NCBI RefSeq assembly: GCF_001544095.1
Contig: NZ_BCPT01000001.1
Location: 310,001 to 374,000 of the forward strand
From: Enterococcus casseliflavus NBRC 100478
GTDB lineage: Bacteria > Bacillota > Bacilli > Lactobacillales > Enterococcaceae
DNA: 64,000 bases
Direction: 5' to 3'
The notes under the pieces were generated by a model, which made no database searches, had not been told where the DNA came from, and saw only the letters and a program-made list of their open reading frames with translations. Of the stretch, positions 1 to 7,529 are shown piece by piece. The position numbers and the translations under genes were made by a program. Every line of letters begins with the position of its first letter. The first letter of the stretch is position 1.

Positions 1-518
1 CCTGCGATGCTCCAAAGTTCCCAATCCTTCGTTTCGGTCGGAAAAAGCATATAGCCAAACTCTCCTGCTAGTAAGTGTTTGCCGCGAACCAATTGATGGT
101 TAATCATTAAGCCACCGCCAACGGATGTACCTAGGACAATTGTCGCAAAGGACGCACAATTTTGAGCGTGACCTAACCACTTTTCTGCCAATAACGCACA
201 GTTGCCATCATTTTCGGCAGCCACTGGACATTGGTATGTGCTTCGCAAATGCCTAACCAGTCTTTTGCCAAATCCTTCATACAAAGGTGATGTCATCCCG
301 ATTTCTTGGCTTCGTGGATCAACCAGTCCCGTTGAGCTAATAGCAATACCATCAAATGTTGCGGCATAGAATGCATCGATGTGTCGACATATGCGTTGCG
401 TGACTGTGGCATATTCCTTGTTCATAGGAAATTGAGTCAATTGTCTGCGTTCCCCTTGACTATTCACTAACCCACATTTAATAGCAGTACCGCCAATATC
501 AATTGCTAAAATCCACAT
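1..518 (-). CDS. ROK family sugar kinase/regulator, C-terminus beyond window
   Basis: The reading frame opens at the ATG at 518 (start MWILAIDIGGT) and stays open to the left edge, giving about 172 residues of N-terminal sequence. The phosphate-binding DIGGT is at residues 7-11. A sugar-binding stretch VAAENDGN near residue 100 and the glycine-rich LGTSVGGG that follows are typical of ROK glucokinase/fructokinase-like enzymes, which phosphorylate sugars in the cytoplasm. There is no N-terminal DNA-binding extension, so a kinase is more likely than a ROK repressor. The substrate cannot be told, and the ROK zinc motif is not recognisable in the part present. Confidence 0.85.
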   Translation of the reverse strand, partial: MWILAIDIGGTAIKCGLVNSQGERRQLTQFPMNKEYATVTQRICRHIDAFYAATFDGIAISSTGLVDPRSQEIGMTSPLYEGFGKRLVRHLRSTYQCPVAAENDGNCALLAEKWLGHAQNCASFATIVLGTSVGGGLMINHQLVRGKHLLAGEFGYMLFPTETKDWELWSIA

Positions 519-1084
519 TTTCTTGACCTCACAAGGCTTTCTTTTATCTTGCATTCAGTATACGCAACCAATGTTTTCGGCGACCATATGTATTTCTTGC
601 AACAGTGTGTCAAATCCGCCCAAGCCATAAAAAACCCCGCAACGAAAGATATCTTGCATTTAGAAAGAATATACGTTGTACAGAAAGTGATAGCTTATCT
701 GCTTATTTTTAAAACACTAAAAAGATCAGGTTTAACGCTCAGCTTCACAAAACTGTTCATCCTGCAAAGCAAAAAAGAAATCCATTAGATACGGTGCCTG
801 AGAATTTTGTCAGCAAAGGAAACAGCTACCCTTTTTTTGAGATAAGCTATCTAGTTTATAAAACAAAAAACCGTCACGCATAAGACATCCTCTCATGCGT
901 GATCGGCATTCTACTTAGTCATTGCTTTTAGAAATAGATCGAACGATTTTTTAGAACTTAGTTGCTGACTCTGGGTGTCACAACAGAAAATCTATTAGCA
1001 ATAAACTAACTTTGTTCTGTTCTTACACTCTGGACACTTATTGCTCATTTGAGTCATAAAACCTCAATAAACGCTTGTGCTCGT
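519..1084. other. Intergenic region with a direct repeat upstream of the ROK gene
   Basis: I see no convincing gene here; a 79-codon plus-strand frame at 549-788 lacks a ribosome-binding site. A 14-bp direct repeat, TATCTTGCATT(C/T)AG, occurs at 545-558 and 650-663 (one mismatch), each followed by TATACG. On the minus strand a TTGACA (608-613) lies upstream of the ROK start, without a clear -10 at 17 bp. The repeats could be operators for the ROK gene, but nothing proves this. A minus-strand terminator lies at 871-906. Confidence 0.35.
865..906 (-). terminator. Rho-independent terminator downstream of the flavodoxin gene
   Basis: Arms TCACGCAT (874-881) and ATGCGTGA (895-902), extended by CCG/CGG with a bulge, form a hairpin. 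On the minus strand it is followed by six Ts (865-870). It lies about 180 bp beyond the stop of the flavodoxin gene and is the first terminator after the TetR-flavodoxin pair. Confidence 0.7.
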
Positions 1085-1621
1085 TCAATACAGTCCCTGC
1101 TCCAAATAATCCACCAACGGACCCAAGTACTTTTTATCTGTCCAATCACAATCTTGTCCGTTGGCTTCCATGAGTGCCTTCGTCTGTGGGTCATAGGTGT
1201 GCGGCGCTTTCTTAGCCGCAGCTTTTCTTAACATTTTCACTAAGTTTCGATCAAAGAAATTCATTTTGCTTTCCTGCCATTGTCCTCTGCCGTAAAAAAG
1301 GGGGATGTCCTTTATTGGACCCGTGAGATTCTGTTCTCTGAGTTTTTTCACAACATCTTCTTCAGGAGCAGAGGCTCCCACACAAAAGATAAGTATCTCT
1401 TTGTCTTTTAGCTGGTTGGTATTCTTTTTTAAAAAGGACAGTCCAGCAATACCCGATGCATAGATTCCCCCACAGAAGATAATTGTGTCATAATCCATTA
1501 CTTCAGCTATTTTCGCTTTTGGGGTTTCTAGGCTGGAAAAACCTGTTGCATCTTGAAGCCAGTGGACATACTTTTTGACAGCGCCGTATTTCGATTGATA
1601 AACAATCATGCCGTTTTTCAT
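1085..1621 (-). CDS. Flavodoxin domain protein (HemG-like fold)
   Basis: A 178-residue cytoplasmic protein. The N-terminus MIVYQSKYGAVKKY resembles the FMN phosphate-binding loop of flavodoxin-type proteins (T/S-x-x-G pattern). YDTIIFCGGIYASGIAG matches the second flavin-binding loop of the flavodoxin_5/protoporphyrinogen oxidase (HemG-like) family. No haem-synthesis genes are nearby, so a general FMN-dependent redox role is safer than a HemG call. It starts 33 bp after the TetR gene in the same direction and is probably co-transcribed with it and under its control. Start at the ATG at 1621 with an upstream GGAG-type site. Confidence 0.75.
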   Translation of the reverse strand: MKNGMIVYQSKYGAVKKYVHWLQDATGFSSLETPKAKIAEVMDYDTIIFCGGIYASGIAGLSFLKKNTNQLKDKEILIFCVGASAPEEDVVKKLREQNLTGPIKDIPLFYGRGQWQESKMNFFDRNLVKMLRKAAAKKAPHTYDPQTKALMEANGQDCDWTDKKYLGPLVDYLEQGLY

Positions 1622-1654
1622 GGGGGAACTCCTCTCTGCAGTTAGGACTGCACC

Positions 1655-2224
1655 TTATGGTTTTGTGCCAGCTATTGCTTGTTCTAAAAACGTTTCGTAC
1701 GCTTTTTCCTGTTGTGCATAGATTTCATCTAGTGGAATACCAGGTGTCGTTACTGAGAAAATCGTACCGATTCCGATCGTGTAAATGAGCATATGCATGT
1801 GTAGCTGTTTGGCGGTTTCTATACTGATAGTCAAATCGGCGGCAATCCTTTGGGCTACTTGAGGATTCGTCTCCAACTGATACAGATCTTCTAATGACGA
1901 AACATTCGCTCTTTTTTGTAAGACAAAAATACTCAAAATATGGGGTTCTTCTTTCGCCAATTGCAAATACGCGTGTCCGGTACTGCGAAACAGATCCTGG
2001 GGGTCGCTATGGGCTTCTAGATACGCTTGTAAAAATTGCCGTGCTTTCTGCTCTACTTCTGTTCGCAGGCCCTCCATATTGGTGCAGTAACTATAGATGG
2101 GCTGGACTGAACAGCCTAACTTCTCGGCAATGTTCTTGACGATCACGTGCTCCATACCGCCTTTTCGAGCAATCTCAAAGGCGGCATCAACCACCATTTC
2201 CTTTGTTATTCGTTGTTTCGGCAT
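1655..2224 (-). CDS. TetR/AcrR family transcriptional regulator
   Basis: A 189-residue regulator. Residues about 7-53 form the TetR helix-turn-helix (ITKEMVVDAAFEIARKGG, then VKNIAEKLGCSVQPIYSY), followed by an all-helical ligand-binding domain. The start at 2224 has a strong TAAGGAGG site. A palindrome directly upstream (2253-2273) is a candidate autoregulatory operator. The downstream flavodoxin gene is the obvious regulated partner, suggesting a redox- or xenobiotic-responsive pair; the ligand is unknown. Confidence 0.9.
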   Translation of the reverse strand: MPKQRITKEMVVDAAFEIARKGGMEHVIVKNIAEKLGCSVQPIYSYCTNMEGLRTEVEQKARQFLQAYLEAHSDPQDLFRSTGHAYLQLAKEEPHILSIFVLQKRANVSSLEDLYQLETNPQVAQRIAADLTISIETAKQLHMHMLIYTIGIGTIFSVTTPGIPLDEIYAQQEKAYETFLEQAIAGTKP

Positions 2225-2252
2225 TCATTGTCCTCCTTAAGCACAAGTTTCG

Positions 2253-2273
2253 TTATATAAACTCTTTATATAA
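2253..2273. promoter_or_regulatory. Palindromic TetR-type operator candidate
   Basis: A perfect inverted repeat with 9-bp arms TTATATAAA and TTTATATAA separated by 3 bp (CTC) lies 29 bp upstream of the TetR start codon, where the promoter should be. TetR-family regulators commonly bind such sites to repress their own operon. The arms are only A and T, so some chance symmetry is possible. Confidence 0.6.
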
Positions 2274-2431
2274 ATCGATTATATTCTTTTGTTCCTTCGA
2301 AGTCAATTGGATCCAAGCCACTATCCCTCGCTCTTTCTATTGAATAAAGAGCTGTCTATTTCTCAAAAATCATCGTTCATAGGTTGTAAATCTTCCGTTA
2401 CTTTCCAATGATTGCTGGCTCTTTTATCCGC

Positions 2432-2467
2432 ATAAAAAAGGTACAGCCCACAGAAAAAGGCTGTACC
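2432..2467 (-). terminator. Terminator of the AI-2E family transporter gene
   Basis: Arms GGTACAGCC (2440-2448) and GGCTGTACC (2459-2467) form a 9-bp stem. On the minus strand it is followed by a T-rich tract ending near 2432. It sits about 40 bp after the stop codon of the gene at 2506. Confidence 0.85.
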
Positions 2468-2505
2468 GTAGATAATACGTATGGGCTCTTTTACACTCGA
2501 AGCTG

Positions 2506-3687
2506 CTACACTTCTGGGGTGTCCTCTGGTGGCGCTTCGGGGATCGGTTCTTCCTCTTCATACAAGGAGGAAACCCGCGTATACCATTCAAACACATGGG
2601 TAATGACCACTTTAGCTGCCGCATACACAGGAATCCCTAAAATGACCCCAACAAGGCCAAACAGTTTTCCTGAAGTCAAGAGGACTAACAGGATCGTGAC
2701 AGGATGAATCGACAACTCGTTTCCTAGAACTAATGGCGAAATCAAGCGGCCTTCAATGGTCTGCTCAATGACAAAGACGATCAGCACTTGGATCAGTAAC
2801 ACGGGTCCACCGACGATTCCTAAAAAGACCGCAGGGATCATGGCCAAAAAAGATCCTAAATAAGGGATCAAATTTAGAAATCCCGCTGCAATCCCCAGTG
2901 TGATGGCATAATCTAAGCCAATGATACTAAACCCGATCATAAACATCACTGCGACCGCAAACGCCACCGTCAGTTGTCCCCGAATATAGGAGGATACTTG
3001 ATCGTTCATCTCTTTTAAGACGACCAGTGATGGCTGGCGCATTTTGGTTGGCAGAAATTTAACAAAATAAGGGGCTAGTTTACGGCCATCTTTCAGTAGG
3101 TAGAACAAAATAAATGGCATGGTAATGACCGCTAAAACGATCGTTGCAACGGCGCCGAAGAAACTGCCTAGATTTTGAATCGTGCTGCGGGAAAGGTTTT
3201 GGACGATATCCGTCAAAGAAGAAATCAACTTCTCATTGGAGGCTTCGATCTGCTCTTGGACTTGTGAGAAGATTGGATCAGAGAGGATCTCATTCACCTT
3301 ATTCTCGATGATCGTCAAGTAGCCTGGCAAATTATCCGCAAAGCTCATGGATTGCTCTTGGATCTTAGGGATGATCACCACCACACCCCAGACGATCAGA
3401 CCAACCACTAAAATAAAGAGACCGAAAATACTGTAGATTCGTTTGATTCCCTTGCGTTCTAAGTAGTCGACGGTGGGGTTCATCAAGTAATACAAGATCC
3501 CCGCCAAAATGATTGGCAATCCGACGATGGCTAAAAATTGCCAGACGGGTTCAAACAAATACGACACTTTCGTAAAGAGCAGCAAAATCAAGAGAATCAA
3601 TAAAATGACCAGCAAGCTGGTCACTGCTTGATTGTTTAAAAACCATTTCCAAAACCAGGAATGCGGCTTTTTCTGCGTTTCTTTCAT
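2506..3687 (-). CDS. AI-2E family transporter (YdiK/PerM-like membrane protein)
   Basis: A 393-residue polytopic membrane protein. Hydrophobic segments occur at about 17-40 and 50-75, then a soluble helical loop (residues 105-170), then several further segments. GAVATIVLAVITMPFILFYLL and the GFLNLIPYLGSFLAMIPA motif are characteristic of the AI-2E exporter/PerM superfamily. Members range from autoinducer-2 exporters to sodium/proton antiporters, so the substrate is open. The acidic, proline-rich C-terminus is cytoplasmic. It follows the EIIA-like gene by 15 bp and probably shares its transcript. Confidence 0.85.
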   Translation of the reverse strand: MKETQKKPHSWFWKWFLNNQAVTSLLVILLILLILLLFTKVSYLFEPVWQFLAIVGLPIILAGILYYLMNPTVDYLERKGIKRIYSIFGLFILVVGLIVWGVVVIIPKIQEQSMSFADNLPGYLTIIENKVNEILSDPIFSQVQEQIEASNEKLISSLTDIVQNLSRSTIQNLGSFFGAVATIVLAVITMPFILFYLLKDGRKLAPYFVKFLPTKMRQPSLVVLKEMNDQVSSYIRGQLTVAFAVAVMFMIGFSIIGLDYAITLGIAAGFLNLIPYLGSFLAMIPAVFLGIVGGPVLLIQVLIVFVIEQTIEGRLISPLVLGNELSIHPVTILLVLLTSGKLFGLVGVILGIPVYAAAKVVITHVFEWYTRVSSLYEEEEPIPEAPPEDTPEV

Positions 3688-3702
3688 GACATTCTTTGCC
3701 TC

Positions 3703-4056
3703 CTAGTCGTACGTCACCTGCATGCCGACTTCTAGTTTCGGCAGAACAGTTGGCGTTAAATAAATCGCACTTGAAAGCTGATCTTCAGCCGGCACTTCGT
3801 CAAAGACAAAGGTCACATGCTGGATCGTTTGCAGGATTTGGTTTACGACCGTCCCTACATATTGGACTTGATAGGTCTGATCACCAAAAGTGATCTGGTC
3901 CCCTTTTGTGACGACTAACGCTTGCGAATCTGGAATCGTTTGAATGACTGAATATTCTCGCAGTGTGTCGGTCGCTTCTTCACCAAAAAAGATGATCATT
4001 CTTTCTTGCGAATCGATCGCTTGTGGACCGATTTCTTTGATCGTCCCTTTTTTCAT
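3703..4056 (-). CDS. PTS glucitol/sorbitol-type EIIA-like protein
   Basis: 117 residues starting MKKGTIKEIGPQA at 4056. I prefer this ATG over an upstream one at 4128 because an AAAGGGGAG site precedes it and the longer form would reach back past the extended -10 element. ITFGDQTYQVQYVGTVVNQ and VTFVFDEVP align with the GutA (EIIA-Gut) fold of the sorbitol phosphotransferase system. No EIIB, EIIC or sorbitol-6-phosphate dehydrogenase gene is adjacent, so this is an orphan EIIA-like protein that may be regulatory. Upstream lies a divergent lactonase gene. Confidence 0.7.
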   Translation of the reverse strand: MKKGTIKEIGPQAIDSQERMIIFFGEEATDTLREYSVIQTIPDSQALVVTKGDQITFGDQTYQVQYVGTVVNQILQTIQHVTFVFDEVPAEDQLSSAIYLTPTVLPKLEVGMQVTYD

Positions 4057-4087
4057 ATGACAAACTCCCCTTTCTATCTTCTTGTTT

Positions 4088-4096
4088 ATTATAACA
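4088..4096 (-). promoter_or_regulatory. Extended -10 promoter of the EIIA-like/AI-2E operon
   Basis: On the minus strand this reads TGTTATAAT, an extended -10 element with a perfect TATAAT, 32 bp upstream of the start at 4056. No good -35 hexamer is visible at 17 bp, which is normal for extended -10 promoters. Confidence 0.6.
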
Positions 4097-4174
4097 TAAA
4101 GAGTTTTTCTACCCGCCCAAAACCGCATTCTATGGTAGAATTAAATAGGAATGAAACTATTAGGAGGTTTTTTT

Positions 4175-5197
4175 ATGTTGCAAACGATTTATTTAGGTAC
4201 GTACACTCGTCGCGAAAGTAAAGGGATCTATTCGATCGCTTTAGATACGGAAAAAGGAACACTGACCGATTTGACCTTATGCGCGGAAGAAAAAAGTCCG
4301 ACTTATCTTGCCCGCAGTAAAAAAGAAGCAGTTTACAGCGTCACAGAAGTAGATGGCAACGGCGGCGCAGCTGCTTATACCCCAGACTTTACCTTGCTGA
4401 ATACCGCAACGGAAGAAGGCGCACCACTTTGCTATGTAGCAGTTGATGAAACCCGTCAGCTTTTATATGGTGCCAACTACCATAAAGGTGAAGTGAATGT
4501 TTATAAAATTCTAGAGGATGGCAGCATCGAAGCAACGGACAGCATCTACCATGATGAACCCGTCGGCTCTCATGAAAACCAAGACAAACCTCATGTCCAC
4601 TATACTGACTTAACACCAGACCAACGTTTAGCAGTTTGTGACCTTGGAACAGACCGGGTATATACTTATGATATTTCAGAAGATGGCAAACTGACAGAAG
4701 TTTCCGTTTACGTGGCAGAAGACGGAACTGGTCCACGTCATTTGGTCTTCCATCCAAATAACCAATACGCTTACTTAGTGGGCGAATTAGACAGCTCATT
4801 GACTGTTTTACGCTACAATGAAGCAGATGGCAGTTTTGAGAAAATCCAAAAGGTGCCAACGATCCCTGCGGACTTTACGGATTTCAACAGTGGCGCTGCG
4901 GTACGTATCTCGAACGATGGCCGTTTTGTTTACAGCTCAAATCGCGGCCATAATTCAATCGCTGTTTTTGAAGTAACCGATGAAGGCGCTGGCCTGACTT
5001 TTGTTCAATCAATCTCGACTGAAGGCGACTTCCCTCGCGATTTCGATTTGGACCCGACAAACGATTATCTCGTTTGTGCCAACCAAAATTCTGATAACCT
5101 AACGTTATACAAACGCGATGAAGCCACTGGCAAATTGACTGTCTTAGAAAAAGACATCTACGCACCAGAATGTGTCTGCGTCTTATTCAAAAAATAA
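4175..5197 (+). CDS. Lactonase family protein (YbhE/6-phosphogluconolactonase-like beta-propeller)
   Basis: 340 residues starting MLQTIYLGTYTRRESKGIY at 4175, preceded by a TAGGAGG site; an in-frame ATG at 4151 has no such site. GTYTRRESKGIY, ADGTGPRHLVFHPNNQYAYLVGE-type blades and FPRDFDLDPTNDYLVCANQNSDNL are diagnostic of the seven-bladed lactonase family that includes E. coli Pgl (YbhE). These enzymes hydrolyse 6-phosphogluconolactone or related lactones in the cytoplasm. No zwf or gnd gene is adjacent. A small gene follows 19 bp downstream. Confidence 0.9.
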   Translation: MLQTIYLGTYTRRESKGIYSIALDTEKGTLTDLTLCAEEKSPTYLARSKKEAVYSVTEVDGNGGAAAYTPDFTLLNTATEEGAPLCYVAVDETRQLLYGANYHKGEVNVYKILEDGSIEATDSIYHDEPVGSHENQDKPHVHYTDLTPDQRLAVCDLGTDRVYTYDISEDGKLTEVSVYVAEDGTGPRHLVFHPNNQYAYLVGELDSSLTVLRYNEADGSFEKIQKVPTIPADFTDFNSGAAVRISNDGRFVYSSNRGHNSIAVFEVTDEGAGLTFVQSISTEGDFPRDFDLDPTNDYLVCANQNSDNLTLYKRDEATGKLTVLEKDIYAPECVCVLFKK

Positions 5198-5216
5198 AGT
5201 TTTGGAGGATTCCCCC

Positions 5217-5567
5217 ATGTTTGATAAAACACCAAAGGAACTTGTGCTCAAAGATTTTTCTAATATCTACAATAAATGTCAATCAACCTTTGAACTAGTG
5301 ACGAGCCGCAAATACAATGAATCATTGGTCCTATTAACGACTGCAGAAACGTATGCGATCGCTGAAAAAGCCTATATTCGCTGCGATACTGCCAAAGAGC
5401 TGCAAACAGCGGAAGTCATTGCTTTCTTTGATGCTTTTGAGATCTATTATTTTGAATTAAAACAAGTCCTTTTTCATGATGACGATGATTTTGTTTCTTT
5501 AAAAAATCGTTTAGAAAAAATGAAAGACACTTACGAAGCATTGACAGCCTCATTTCATTTGTTATGA
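5217..5567 (+). CDS. Conserved small helical protein of unknown function
   Basis: 116 residues starting MFDKTPKELVLKDFSN at 5217 after a TTGGAGGA site; the earlier in-frame ATG overlaps the lactonase gene and lacks one. The protein is soluble, predicted mostly helical, acidic (a run HDDDD) and has no recognisable domain. It lies 19 bp after the lactonase and 33 bp before another small gene, so the three probably form one transcript ending at the hairpin at 5767. Function unknown. Confidence 0.7.
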   Translation: MFDKTPKELVLKDFSNIYNKCQSTFELVTSRKYNESLVLLTTAETYAIAEKAYIRCDTAKELQTAEVIAFFDAFEIYYFELKQVLFHDDDDFVSLKNRLEKMKDTYEALTASFHLL

Positions 5568-5600
5568 TGAAATCAAATCAAATGTGAAAAAGGTGACGTT

Positions 5601-5762
5601 ATGAACCAAGAACAAGTGTTGGATCGTTTACGAGAAGAATTGACCATGCCGTTTTTCGAAGCAAAACTAGAAGACAAAGAGTATTCCGAAGAAGACTATC
5701 AACAAGTCAAAGCGGATTTGGTAAAATACTTTGATGACTATGTACGCAATGTAGAAAATTAA
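5601..5762 (+). CDS. Small acidic protein, 53 residues
   Basis: ATG at 5601 is preceded by AAAGGTGA at a good distance, and the frame runs 53 codons to TAA at 5760-5762, just before a strong terminator. The product starts MNQEQVLDRLREEL and is rich in Glu, Asp and Tyr (EDKEYSEEDYQQV), a charged helix pair without signal or membrane segment. Position in a short operon and the ribosome-binding site support a real gene. Function unknown. Confidence 0.65.
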   Translation: MNQEQVLDRLREELTMPFFEAKLEDKEYSEEDYQQVKADLVKYFDDYVRNVEN

Positions 5763-5766
5763 GAAG

Positions 5767-5804
5767 CAGCCTGCGATGATTCCTTCATCGCAGGCTGTTT
5801 TACT
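5767..5804. terminator. Strong terminator between convergent genes
   Basis: A 13-bp stem (arms CAGCCTGCGATGA and TCATCGCAGGCTG) with a 5-nt loop is followed on the plus strand by TTTTACTG. It ends the lactonase operon and lies against the stop codon of the convergent 5'-nucleotidase gene (5806), so it may serve both, although the minus-strand T tract is weaker. Confidence 0.85.
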
Positions 5805-5805
5805 G

Positions 5806-7353
5806 TTATAACGTCACTAGAAAGTTTTGATTCGTCGTAGCTTCGATTTGAGGATGCTGTTTTAAATAGTCAGCAATCAGTTCCGTCATATCGACTTGAA
5901 TCTCACGAACGATTTTTTCGGCAGAAAACATGGCGTAGTTGCCGCCACCTACTGCACGGTATTGGTTAATGACGATCTCTAATTCTTGATCCATCGCAAT
6001 GGCTTTTTCTTCAAAGTCCAAGCGGGTGATTCGCTGACCGACGGGTTGACTAAGATCGATCGTATACTCGATGCCTTCATACATATCGTAGTTATAATAT
6101 TGCGGTTTTGGCTCAATAAAAGCAGGATTGAAGACGATCTGACCGTCAACAACGGCTAAATAATCCGCCGTTTGTTCTAAAGCGGCTTTTAATTCGGCAC
6201 CTGTTATTTTGACTACAGCTAACGTATTTGGGTAAATATAATTAGTGATCACATCTCGCATCGTGATGGTTGCGCCAAAGCCTTTGCCCTCATTGTTGAA
6301 AAGAGCAGTACCAGAAATTTTGGCACCGCTGGCAGCCATCTGAACACGATTGATAAATTCAATATAAGGGTGCTCTTTCAAGCGTGCCCCCATCGGATCG
6401 GTGATTCGCATATCCCCACTGACTTTGCCTAACGGCTGATCTAGCCAGGTTTGTAATTCTTCTTCGATGGGTGCTAACAAAGCCAACGTCTCTTGATCTG
6501 GGACAGCATCTGCAACAGGGATCAACGCAGCCGTACTGTTTGTGACATGAACCCCTGTCTGATTTTTTTCAACCGTCAATTCGATGGCGCCGATAAAGCT
6601 TCCACGATAACCGGGCTGTACAACGGAGACACCATTGATTTTTGTGGCGATCTCACGGTGCTGGTGTCCTGTGAAGAACGCATCGATTCCTGAGACTTCC
6701 TGCAATAATTGATAGCCCTCATTTTCGCCGGTCAATAATTCGGTCGGTTCTCCAGTGACTAAATCACGCTCGAAGCCGCCATGGTAGCTGACGACAACGA
6801 TATCGGCTTTTTCTCTTAAGTAAGGCACATAGTTTTTCGCTGTCTCAACGATGCTGACAAACTGCATCCCTCGAATCGTCGCAGGCTGTTCCCAATGAGG
6901 AATATATGGCGTCACCATTCCTAAAATCGCGATCTTTACCCCTTCTTTTTCAATGATGGTGTAGGCTTGGCCAAAGAATGGTTCTCCCGCTTCATTTAAA
7001 ATATTCGCTGCAAGCACCGGCGTTTCGTAGCTGGCGATCGCTTCTTGCAAATAAGGCAGACCGTAGTTGAACTCATGATTGCCTAAAACATGGACATCAA
7101 CGTCTAGGTGGTTGACGACAGCGGTCAATGCGGCAACGGAGTGCTGGCTTTTGGCGATGTAATAGCTTAAGGGCGAGCCTTGGATAAAGTCGCCATTTTC
7201 GATCGTTACGACCGGCCCGGAGGCTGCTTGGCGCAGTTCTTTCATTTTGGTGGCAACTTTTGCCACGCCGAATCCTTGTTCCGTGTCATCGGCAAAATTG
7301 GTTGGATAGACATAGCCATGCATATCGCTCGTTTCTAAAAACGTGATTTTCAT
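5806..7353 (-). CDS. Cytoplasmic 5'-nucleotidase/2',3'-cyclic phosphodiesterase family enzyme
   Basis: 515 residues, calcineurin-type metallophosphoesterase plus 5'-nucleotidase C-terminal domain. Metal ligands are visible: D10-x-H12 in ETSDMHGY, GDF at about 54-56, GNHEFNYG near 95, SYHGGFE, and FTGHQHRE near 225. The C-terminal substrate domain holds the FNNEGKGFG- and AVGGGNYAMFSAEK-like segments. Unlike secreted UshA or YfkN there is no signal peptide, so the enzyme should act inside the cell on nucleotides or cyclic nucleotides. It lies downstream of and in the same direction as the Ugp-like importer operon. Start at 7353 with an AAAAGGAG site. Confidence 0.88.
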   Translation of the reverse strand: MKITFLETSDMHGYVYPTNFADDTEQGFGVAKVATKMKELRQAASGPVVTIENGDFIQGSPLSYYIAKSQHSVAALTAVVNHLDVDVHVLGNHEFNYGLPYLQEAIASYETPVLAANILNEAGEPFFGQAYTIIEKEGVKIAILGMVTPYIPHWEQPATIRGMQFVSIVETAKNYVPYLREKADIVVVSYHGGFERDLVTGEPTELLTGENEGYQLLQEVSGIDAFFTGHQHREIATKINGVSVVQPGYRGSFIGAIELTVEKNQTGVHVTNSTAALIPVADAVPDQETLALLAPIEEELQTWLDQPLGKVSGDMRITDPMGARLKEHPYIEFINRVQMAASGAKISGTALFNNEGKGFGATITMRDVITNYIYPNTLAVVKITGAELKAALEQTADYLAVVDGQIVFNPAFIEPKPQYYNYDMYEGIEYTIDLSQPVGQRITRLDFEEKAIAMDQELEIVINQYRAVGGGNYAMFSAEKIVREIQVDMTELIADYLKQHPQIEATTNQNFLVTL

Positions 7354-7497
7354 TCAAAAGACTCCTTTTCCCCTCAATAGACCAAAAGGGCATGCGCATA
7401 AGTCGAAAACCCTCGAAAGCCAGCATTTTCTGCTTCCTTGTGTCTTCAAACCTTATGGCACAAACCCTTTTGTCTTTCATTCTCAGGTGTTTCCCTG

Positions 7498-7503
7498 ATT
7501 ATA
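7498..7503 (-). promoter_or_regulatory. Possible -10 element for the 5'-nucleotidase gene
   Basis: A perfect TATAAT on the minus strand lies 145 bp upstream of the nucleotidase start and 26 bp past the stop of the binding-protein gene. No convincing -35 is seen. I find no terminator in 7354-7529, so read-through from the ABC operon is also possible. Confidence 0.35.
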
Positions 7504-7529
7504 CCCTATTTTGACGAAGAAATTCAGAA

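Noticed and set aside
549-788. 79-codon plus-strand frame
   Set aside because: No ribosome-binding site or promoter, composition not protein-like, and it overlaps the probable ROK promoter region.
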